Source: Rhizobiaceae bacterium
GTDB taxonomy: Bacteria; Pseudomonadota; Alphaproteobacteria; Rhizobiales; Rhizobiaceae
Direction: 5' to 3'
Length of the DNA stretch: 5,195 nt
Assembly: GCA_028865845.1 (NCBI GenBank)
Contig: JAGWJK010000402.1
Location: 1-5,195 of the forward strand
The translations under genes and the position numbers were made by a program. Below, piece by piece: positions 1 through 5,195 of the stretch. The notes beneath the pieces were generated by a model, which saw nothing but the letters and a program-made list of their open reading frames with translations, did not search any database and was not told the DNA's origin. Numbering within the stretch: position 1 is the stretch's first letter; every line of letters begins with the position of its first letter.

Positions 1-89
1 GCGACGGCAGCGTCGCTCTCATTCTTGACGTGGTGCATCTGGTCGGCGTCGGCCAGCAACAGGAGGCGCATTTGCGGGCCGCAGGATGA
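1..89 (+). CDS. cheA: Chemotaxis histidine kinase CheA, C-terminal end only (partial)
   Basis: Reading from position 3 gives 28 residues and then TGA at 87-89. They begin DGSVALILDVVHLVG. This matches the final segment of the CheA P5 domain, where E. coli CheA has DGSVALIVDVSAL shortly before its C terminus. P5 is the CheW-like regulatory domain that docks CheA to CheW and to receptor tips in the cytoplasmic signalling array. The rest of the kinase (P1-P4) lies upstream of the window, so its integrity cannot be judged. The stop overlaps the cheW start (ATGA at 86-89), typical of translational coupling in che operons. The identification rests on a short but characteristic stretch plus the neighbouring cheW; a CheW-like protein end is the main alternative. 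Confidence 0.85.
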   Translation, partial: DGSVALILDVVHLVGVGQQQEAHLRAAG

Positions 90-571
90 GCGAAACAATA
101 GACAAACCCGACAGCCTCTGGCAGGAGGCCGACGAACTCGAGGTGCTGACCTTCGACCTCAACGGCGAGACCTTCGCCCTTCCGGCCGTCATGGTCCAGG
201 AAATCCTCGATATCCTGCCCGAAACCGCCGTTCCCGGCAGCCAGCCCTTTGTGGCCAGCGTTATCAATTTCCGCGGCAAGGTCATCCCCCTTGCCGATCT
301 CCGCCTCGCCTTCGGCATGGAGGCGGCGGAAGCCACTATCGATAGCCGCTTTATCGTTATCGAACTCGACCTGCAGGATGAACCCACGCTCGTGGGCCTG
401 CGGACGGACAAGGTGAATGAAGTCACCACACTTGCCAAGGCGTCCAGCGAAGCACCGCCCAGCGTGGGGATGCGATGGCGTCCCGACTACATTCACTGTC
501 TGGTCAAGAGAGGGGGACAATTCATCATCATCCCCAATCTGCAGGCCATTTTCTCAACCCGTCACGACTAG
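86..571 (+). CDS. cheW: Chemotaxis adaptor protein CheW
   Basis: This gene encodes a 161-residue cytoplasmic adaptor that links chemoreceptors to CheA. The length is close to the E. coli protein (167). A single CheW domain runs from about residue 17 ([14 protein letters not shown]) to 157. The diagnostic strand [13 protein letters not shown] lies at 61-73, with Arg63 at the position of the conserved CheW arginine in the receptor/CheA interface. The VMVQEILDI segment (36-44) corresponds to the conserved V.EI region. The start is chosen because ATG overlaps the cheA stop (ATGA). The nearest Shine-Dalgarno-like AGGAGG (61-66) is about 19 bases upstream, rather far, so reinitiation by ribosomes finishing cheA is likely. 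An oddity is the last strand, which reads [11 protein letters not shown] (146-156) where CheW proteins usually have a hydrophobic run followed by Asp. Family assignment is firm. Confidence 0.95.
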   Translation: MSETIDKPDSLWQEADELEVLTFDLNGETFALPAVMVQEILDILPETAVPGSQPFVASVINFRGKVIPLADLRLAFGMEAAEATIDSRFIVIELDLQDEPTLVGLRTDKVNEVTTLAKASSEAPPSVGMRWRPDYIHCLVKRGGQFIIIPNLQAIFSTRHD

Positions 572-729
572 GCGTCATCGGCGCCAAAGCGGCTGTAATC
601 CGGAATGCCCTGCGCGTGTATGCGCCGGCGAGATTCATGAAGAGTCCCGTTCGACAGAAGCGGCGAAGCTGTCCCAACCCGAACCATGAAACCTCGCAAG
701 CGACGAACCGCTTTTTAAGGGGCATCACC
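572..729 (+). other. cheW-mcp intergenic gap, no clear signal
   Basis: This is a 158-base stretch between the adaptor and receptor genes. I see no stem-loop followed by a T-tract, so there is no evidence that transcription stops after cheW. I also see no convincing -35/-10 pair; a TTCGAC at 650-655 has no matching -10 hexamer at normal spacing. The reading frame of the receptor stays open through the gap, including an ATG at 637, but the translation is polar, unlike any domain, and has no ribosome binding site. The simplest reading is a long leader or read-through spacer within a cheA-cheW-mcp transcript. The only functional site recognised is the Shine-Dalgarno sequence at its end. Confidence 0.5.
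717..722 (+). promoter_or_regulatory. Ribosome binding site of the chemoreceptor gene
   Basis: AAGGGG lies 7 bases before the ATG at 730. It decides the start: the frame is open far upstream (other ATGs at 475 and 637), but only 730 has a purine-rich Shine-Dalgarno sequence at correct spacing. It also places the first transmembrane helix directly after a short basic N terminus (MRSTIKLK). Confidence 0.75.
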
Positions 730-2772
730 ATGCGATCTACGATCAAACTGAAACTGAGCCTAGTCTTTACCCTCATCGTGCTCTTGACCTGCACGATGGC
801 GGCCATTTCCATCTACAACCTCTCCTCTTTGAACAGTGACATCAGCGACATGGTCGCAGGACCGGTCGCGGACCTTAGAGACTCCGGAAACCTGGCGGAC
901 GCCGTCCTCACCTCGGTGCGGGCCGAAAAGGACGCCATCATCAACACCGACGCCAGCAAGATCGCCGGTTATGTCGGCGAAATTGCCAAGCAGCGCGACG
1001 AAATCAAGTCGATCGCAAGCCGGCTTTCCGGCTCGCCTGACCCGGATATCCGCAACGAGATCGCCGAATTCAACGATCTCTATTCGAAGTGGATCGTTCT
1101 CCAAGACCGTATCGCCGATCTCGCCCGCCAGAACACCACCGAATCGAACAATCAGGCCGGCGCGATTTCCATGGGCGAAGGCCAGGAAGTTACAATCAAA
1201 CTGCTGGCCACCCTGCAGAAGCTCAACGATACCGTCACCGGCAACGTCCATGAAACAGACAGCGCCACAAACGATCAGTACGCGCAGTCGCGCAATCTGC
1301 TGCTCGGCATCACCATCGGCGTCGCGCTCGTCTCTGCCGCCTTCGCGATCTGGATTCTGGTGAACATCTCGCGTGGCCTGCGCCGTGCTGTGACGCTCGC
1401 CGACGCCGTCAGCCTTGGCGATCTCAACCAGGACATCGAGCACAAGAGCAATGACGAAATTCGCGATCTCGTCAACGCCATGAAGCGCATGACCGAGAAC
1501 CTGCGCAACACCGCCGGGATCGCCGACCAGATCGCCAAGGGCGACCTGTCCGTCATGCCGAAGCCGCTCTCCGACAAGGACACGCTCGGCCTCTCGATGC
1601 AGAACATGACGACCAATCTGCGTGAAACGGCAGCCGTTGCCGACCGCATCTCCATCGGCGATCTCGCCGTCACCGTAAAGCCGCTCTCCGACAAGGATTC
1701 GCTCGGCAATGCCATGCAGGCGATGGTCGCAAACCTGCGCATCACCTCCGATGTCGCCAAGCAGATCTCGAACGGCGATCTGACCGTGCAGCCGAAGCCG
1801 CTCTCGGACAAGGACACGCTCGGCATCGCTCTGGAACAGATGGTCGAGCGCCTGCGCAGCGTCGTAGCAGATGCGATTTCCGCCTCGGACAACGTCTCCG
1901 CCGGCAGCCAGGAACTCTCGGCAAGCTCCGAGCAGGTGTCGCAGGGCGCAACCGAGCAAGCCGCATCTGCCGAAGAAGCTTCTGCCGCAATGGAGGAAAT
2001 GGCCTCCAACATCAAGCAGAACGCCGACAACGCCGCCCAGACCGAAAAGATCGCCCGTCAGTCGGCCAAAGATGCCGAAGCCTCCGGCGATGCGGTCAGC
2101 CGCGCCGTCACCGCCATGCGCACGATTGCTGAGAAGATCGGCATCGTCCAGGAAATCGCCCGCCAGACCGACCTGCTTGCTCTGAACGCTGCCGTCGAAG
2201 CGGCTCGCGCCGGCGAACACGGCAAGGGTTTTGCGGTCGTTGCCTCGGAAGTCCGTAAGCTTGCCGAACGGTCACAGTCTGCCGCAGCCGAAATCAGCGC
2301 CATGTCGGGTGATACGGTGAAAGCTGCCGCCGATGCCGGCGATATGCTTGGCCGCCTGGTGCCGGATATCCGCAAGACAGCGGAACTGGTTTCGGAAATC
2401 AGCGCTGCCTGCCGCGAGCAGGATATCGGTGCCGGCCAGATCAACGAAGCGATCCAGCAGCTCGACAAGGTAACCCAGCAAAACGCTGGAGCCTCGGAAC
2501 AGATGTCGGCGACCTCCGAAGAACTCGCTGCCCAGGCAGAAGAACTGCAGGCTTCGATCGCCTTCTTCAAGGTCGATACGGCTTCGCAGAAGGGAACCCG
2601 CTCGGCACCGGCAAAAGCCGCTGCCCGCGTCGCCGCAGCCCCGCGTCCGACAAAGACGATAAAGCCTGCGAATGCGGTTGCGGCTCAGCAGGCCCGCATC
2701 AAGGGCTTCGCGCTCGATCTCGCCATGGGCGGCCCCGACGAAGCGGATGCCGACTTCAAGGAACGCGCCTGA
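730..2772 (+). CDS. Methyl-accepting chemotaxis protein with tandem HAMP repeats
   Basis: This is a 680-residue transmembrane chemoreceptor. In order: basic N terminus; TM1 about 9-29; an all-helical periplasmic sensor about 30-188, of four-helix-bundle size; TM2 about 189-211; canonical HAMP about 212-259 (GDL 230-232, conserved Glu243); three 39-residue HAMP-like repeats (260-376); and a coiled-coil signalling domain about 377-614. The hairpin tip is around Glu496 in [19 protein letters not shown]. Probable methylation pairs are Glu415/Glu416 in the first methylation helix, and Glu590/Gln591 and Glu597/Glu598 in the second. A flexible Ala/Pro/Lys linker (about 618-655) leads to an acidic tail ending DADFKERA, with no CheR-docking pentapeptide of the NWETF type. 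Gly216 sits where the first HAMP usually has proline. The ligand cannot be predicted. Position after cheW suggests service in that che pathway. Family is certain; the start is well supported. Confidence 0.95.
   Translation: MRSTIKLKLSLVFTLIVLLTCTMAAISIYNLSSLNSDISDMVAGPVADLRDSGNLADAVLTSVRAEKDAIINTDASKIAGYVGEIAKQRDEIKSIASRLSGSPDPDIRNEIAEFNDLYSKWIVLQDRIADLARQNTTESNNQAGAISMGEGQEVTIKLLATLQKLNDTVTGNVHETDSATNDQYAQSRNLLLGITIGVALVSAAFAIWILVNISRGLRRAVTLADAVSLGDLNQDIEHKSNDEIRDLVNAMKRMTENLRNTAGIADQIAKGDLSVMPKPLSDKDTLGLSMQNMTTNLRETAAVADRISIGDLAVTVKPLSDKDSLGNAMQAMVANLRITSDVAKQISNGDLTVQPKPLSDKDTLGIALEQMVERLRSVVADAISASDNVSAGSQELSASSEQVSQGATEQAASAEEASAAMEEMASNIKQNADNAAQTEKIARQSAKDAEASGDAVSRAVTAMRTIAEKIGIVQEIARQTDLLALNAAVEAARAGEHGKGFAVVASEVRKLAERSQSAAAEISAMSGDTVKAAADAGDMLGRLVPDIRKTAELVSEISAACREQDIGAGQINEAIQQLDKVTQQNAGASEQMSATSEELAAQAEELQASIAFFKVDTASQKGTRSAPAKAAARVAAAPRPTKTIKPANAVAAQQARIKGFALDLAMGGPDEADADFKERA
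1507..1857 (+). repeat. Three in-frame 117-bp repeats encoding HAMP-like units
   Basis: Three adjacent units of exactly 117 bases (39 residues) lie at 1507-1623, 1624-1740 and 1741-1857. Each protein unit has the pattern [14 protein letters not shown](T/S)LG...M..NLR. The DNA is also near-identical in the core, AAGCCGCTCTC(C/G)GACAAGGA at 1561, 1678 and 1795. The GDL and D(T/S)LG elements correspond to the second HAMP helix start and the DEIG motif, each unit being about two residues shorter than the canonical HAMP before it. I read this as a poly-HAMP relay made by tandem duplication between TM2 and the signalling domain. Confidence 0.9.
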
Positions 2773-2781
2773 TCAAAAGCA

Positions 2782-2819
2782 TGGCCGGGATCCTGCTGAT
2801 CCCGGCCACTTCTATTTTT
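2782..2819 (+). terminator. Intrinsic (rho-independent) terminator after the chemoreceptor gene
   Basis: A perfect 11-bp stem, TGGCCGGGATC (2782-2792) pairing with GATCCCGGCCA (2798-2808), encloses a 5-base loop CTGCT. It is followed by a T-rich tract (TTCTATTTTT, 2810-2819). It starts 9 bases after the receptor stop codon. It would end the cheA-cheW-mcp transcript and insulate the downstream GGDEF-EAL gene. Confidence 0.9.
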
Positions 2820-2868
2820 CCCGCCCGGAATTGTCGCTTACGCCGCCAAGCCCCTGATCCGCCGTTCA

Positions 2869-2896
2869 TTCTCACATAACCTATTGTGATTATGAT
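2869..2896 (+). promoter_or_regulatory. Possible promoter and palindrome upstream of the GGDEF-EAL gene
   Basis: In the AT-richer gap after the terminator, TTCTCA (2869-2874) and TATGAT (2891-2896) are 16 bases apart and match the housekeeping -35 and -10 consensus at 4 of 6 and 5 of 6 positions. Between and across them lies an inverted repeat TCACA-N8-TGTGA (2872-2889), placed where a bound regulator would block RNA polymerase. A start point near 2903 would leave only about 12 bases before the first ATG. This is weak evidence based on short matches; the presence of a terminator just upstream makes some promoter here likely. Confidence 0.35.
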
Positions 2897-2914
2897 GCGC
2901 CCGACATCGCAGAC

Positions 2915-5137
2915 ATGACGTGGGCTATGGCAAAAATCTCCGAATCGACTGAACAAATGGCGTTTGAAACCAAGTACGAGACGGGTGGTCCCGATCGGAC
3001 GACGCCCGCCGAAGCAAACGCCCCTTGGCTGGATCCGAAGATCGCCGAACGCTATCTATGGCTCGAAGCCATGGTCAATCATGTCCCGGACTATATCTAC
3101 GTCAAGGATCTGCAGGGGCGCTTTCTCTACGCTAACCACGCGATCGTCAGCAACAACGGACTGTCCAGCGTCGGCGACATTATCGGCCTGACGGATGTCG
3201 ACCTTCACGGCAAGGCCGCCGAAGATGCGCGTATCACCGAAATAGAACAGCGCGTCATTGAGACCGGCGAGCCCGATCTCGGCTTCGAGGAAAAGGCCAT
3301 GCGCGGCGGGCCGGACCGATGGCTGATGATGTCACGCGTGCCGCTGAAGGACAGGAACGACAAGACGATCGGCATCGTCGGAACCTCCCGCGATATTTCC
3401 GCGAAGAAGGCAGCCGAACGGCTGATACAGGCACAGGCCCGCATTCTGGAAATGATCGTCTCCTCGGTCGCCATTCCGCAGTTCATGGAGGAGTTGACCG
3501 GACTGGTCGAAGGTCTCGCCGAAGGCATACACTGCGCTGCGGTGGTCTTCTCCGCCGACGGGGCCGCACCGCTTTCGACCACGCCTTTCATTTCCCAGCT
3601 GCCGGACACGCTGGTGGAAGCACTGGCGTCGTCATCGACGGAACTTCTGCGCGATACCGTGTCGAGGCTGACCTCGGGCGCCGGCAATCTCCGCTGCTTC
3701 GAGATTCTGTCGGTGAGCGGCGACCATCACGGCCTGATCAGCGTCTCGACCTCGGGAAACCAGCTGAGCAGCAGCCTCATCGAATTCCTTGCCGGGGCGA
3801 GCCGCATGGCCGGCATCGCCATCGATCGCAGGCAGGCGGAAGAACAGATCCGCTTTCTCGCCGAACACGACGCGCTGACCAGGCTCTTGAACCGAAGCTC
3901 CCTCGAACAGAGGCTGCCGGATATTCTCGCAGGCGCCGATCTCTCGTCGCGCAAGCTGGCGATCGGCTTTCTCGATCTCGATAATTTCAAGCAAATCAAC
4001 GACACGCTCGGCCATGCCGCCGGCGATGAACTGCTCAGGCAGACGGCGGCTCGGCTCACCGCGTCCATGGGCGGCAACGACATCGTCGCCCGCATCGGCG
4101 GCGATGAATTCATCCTTGTGCTTCACGAGGACGACGAAGGGTTCGAAGCGAAATTCGGGCGTATCCGCTCGCTCGTCTCCCACCCCTTGACCATCGAGGG
4201 CATGGATCTGCAGGTCAACTGCAGCATCGGCGTCGCCTGCTTCCCGACCCATGGTCGTCTCGCGCCGGAGCTTTTCAAGGCTGCCGATCTGGCGATGTAC
4301 CGCGCCAAGGAAACGGGTCGTAACAGCCTTCAGATCTTCTCGCCTGATATTGCCGACAATGCGCGGCGTAAATTTCTCCGGGCGGAAGAGCTGCGCCGCG
4401 CCGTCGAGCGCGATGAGTTCATTCTGCATTTCCAGCCGCAGATCGATCTGCGGACGGGCCTGGTCTCGGGCGTGGAGACATTGGTGAGGTGGATGCATCC
4501 CGCCGAAGGGCTCGTCGGTCCATCCGATTTCATTCCACTTGCGGAGGAGACGGGGATCATCGTCACGCTCGGAGAAATGATCCTGCGCAAGGCCTGCCGG
4601 CAGGCGCGCAAATGGCAGGACGAAAACGGGCGCCGGGTCCGCATCAGCGTCAACGTCTCCCCCCGACAGTTCCAGAACCACGATATCATCGCCCAGGTCG
4701 CCGCCGCACTCAAAGAAAGCGGCCTCGAACCGTCTCTCCTGGAGATCGAGATTACCGAAAGCCTGATCATGCAGGACGTCGACGCCGTCGTCGGAATGAT
4801 GGGCGAACTGACCGACATGGGCGTCGGCCTGTCGATCGATGACTTCGGCACCGGCTATTCCTGCCTCAGCATGCTAAAGACGCTGCCGCTTTCCCGCCTC
4901 AAGATCGACCGGTCCTTTCTGACCCAGGCTCCTGAGGCCGAAAGGGACAGCGCGATCGTCTCCACGATCATCACGCTCGCCCGCAGCCTGAACCTGGACG
5001 TCGTGGCCGAAGGTGTTGAGACACAAGGACAAGCCGACTTCCTCCGCGACGCCGGCTGCGACCACGGCCAAGGCTACTTCTTCAGCCGCCCGGTCGGCGA
5101 ACACGCGATCGAGGCGCTGCTGGATCGGCGGTATTGA
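2915..5137 (+). CDS. PAS / GAF-like / GGDEF / EAL cyclic di-GMP protein
   Basis: This is a 740-residue protein with no membrane segment, so probably cytoplasmic. Residues 52-168 are a PAS sensor (VPDYIYVKDLQGRFLYAN, ending GTSRDISAKKAAE). Residues 175-305 form a GAF-like region starting ARILEMIVSS. The diguanylate cyclase domain (about 313-475) has HDALT, metal-site DLDNFK (Asp354, Asp356) and intact GGDEF at 395-399. The inhibitory I-site is GGND (386-389) instead of RxxD. The phosphodiesterase domain (about 488-740) has ETLVRW (Glu521), Asn580, Glu612, Asp642-Asp643 in DDFGTGYS, Lys663, Glu699, Glu702 and Gln719, so it should hydrolyse c-di-GMP to pGpG. Both activities look possible; which dominates cannot be read. 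Start choice is weak: ATGs at 2915, 2927 and 2957 all lack a clear Shine-Dalgarno, and an in-frame stop at 2855 limits the frame. Terminator upstream implies independent transcription. Confidence 0.93.
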   Translation: MTWAMAKISESTEQMAFETKYETGGPDRTTPAEANAPWLDPKIAERYLWLEAMVNHVPDYIYVKDLQGRFLYANHAIVSNNGLSSVGDIIGLTDVDLHGKAAEDARITEIEQRVIETGEPDLGFEEKAMRGGPDRWLMMSRVPLKDRNDKTIGIVGTSRDISAKKAAERLIQAQARILEMIVSSVAIPQFMEELTGLVEGLAEGIHCAAVVFSADGAAPLSTTPFISQLPDTLVEALASSSTELLRDTVSRLTSGAGNLRCFEILSVSGDHHGLISVSTSGNQLSSSLIEFLAGASRMAGIAIDRRQAEEQIRFLAEHDALTRLLNRSSLEQRLPDILAGADLSSRKLAIGFLDLDNFKQINDTLGHAAGDELLRQTAARLTASMGGNDIVARIGGDEFILVLHEDDEGFEAKFGRIRSLVSHPLTIEGMDLQVNCSIGVACFPTHGRLAPELFKAADLAMYRAKETGRNSLQIFSPDIADNARRKFLRAEELRRAVERDEFILHFQPQIDLRTGLVSGVETLVRWMHPAEGLVGPSDFIPLAEETGIIVTLGEMILRKACRQARKWQDENGRRVRISVNVSPRQFQNHDIIAQVAAALKESGLEPSLLEIEITESLIMQDVDAVVGMMGELTDMGVGLSIDDFGTGYSCLSMLKTLPLSRLKIDRSFLTQAPEAERDSAIVSTIITLARSLNLDVVAEGVETQGQADFLRDAGCDHGQGYFFSRPVGEHAIEALLDRRY

Positions 5138-5195
5138 GCCGGTTGGGGGCAGGCGGGCGATCATCCGCGCACGAGGCACTGTTAAACGCGCGCCG

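Noticed and set aside
573..633. Short GC-rich self-complementary pieces after cheW (GGCG...CGCC, GCGC...GCGC) as a terminator
   Set aside because: Stems of only about 4 bp and no T-tract follow.
475..729. Upstream extension of the receptor frame, with ATGs at 475 and 637
   Set aside because: It overlaps cheW or has no ribosome binding site, adds polar residues before TM1, and the ATG at 730 has AAGGGG at good spacing.
790..801. Possible lipoprotein signal around Cys21 of the receptor (LLTC)
   Set aside because: The residue before Cys is Thr rather than Gly/Ala/Ser, and the segment fits an ordinary receptor TM1.
760..2220. 486-codon open frame on the - strand opposite the chemoreceptor
   Set aside because: It lies wholly within the receptor gene, its translation shows no domain, and such long antisense frames are expected from GC-biased third positions.
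3632..4681. 349-codon open frame on the - strand opposite the GGDEF-EAL gene
   Set aside because: It is a shadow of a gene whose catalytic motifs are all on the + strand; no recognisable protein features.
5138..5195. Sequence after the GGDEF-EAL stop as a terminator or new gene start
   Set aside because: Only a weak GCGG/CCGC pairing without a T-tract is visible, and the window ends before any gene can be recognised.

Overview
The window looks like chromosome or large-replicon DNA of an alphaproteobacterium, most likely Rhizobium or a close relative. It is GC-rich with GC-biased third codon positions. The receptor has the polyalanine- and glutamate-rich cytoplasmic domain, short signalling hairpin and tandem HAMP units familiar from rhizobial chemoreceptors. 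The genus is an inference from protein style, not from a marker gene. All recognisable genes lie on the + strand.

Layout: positions 1-89 hold the last codons of a histidine kinase cheA (end of the P5 regulatory domain). Its stop overlaps the start of a 161-residue cheW (86-571) in an ATGA junction. A 158-base gap with no convincing promoter or terminator follows (572-729). Next comes a 680-residue membrane methyl-accepting chemotaxis protein (730-2772) with a short periplasmic sensor, one canonical HAMP, three nearly uniform 39-residue HAMP-like repeats and a 34H-type signalling domain. A strong intrinsic terminator (2782-2819) closes this chemotaxis block. After an AT-richer gap with a possible promoter and a small palindrome (2820-2914), a 740-residue cytoplasmic PAS / GAF-like / GGDEF / EAL protein (2915-5137) probably forms its own transcription unit. 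The last 58 bases hold nothing I can name.

Working together: the MCP would sense a periplasmic signal and, through CheW, control CheA kinase activity. Phosphotransfer would go to response regulators encoded outside the window. The GGDEF-EAL protein makes and/or breaks cyclic di-GMP, the messenger that usually opposes motility, so the region couples fast (chemotaxis) and slow (c-di-GMP) control of movement versus attachment. That coupling is inferred from proximity only, because the terminator separates the two blocks.

I found no wholly new system. The points most worth a second look are the receptor's HAMP repeats, its C-terminal tail, the degenerate I-site in the GGDEF domain, and the palindrome upstream of the c-di-GMP gene.
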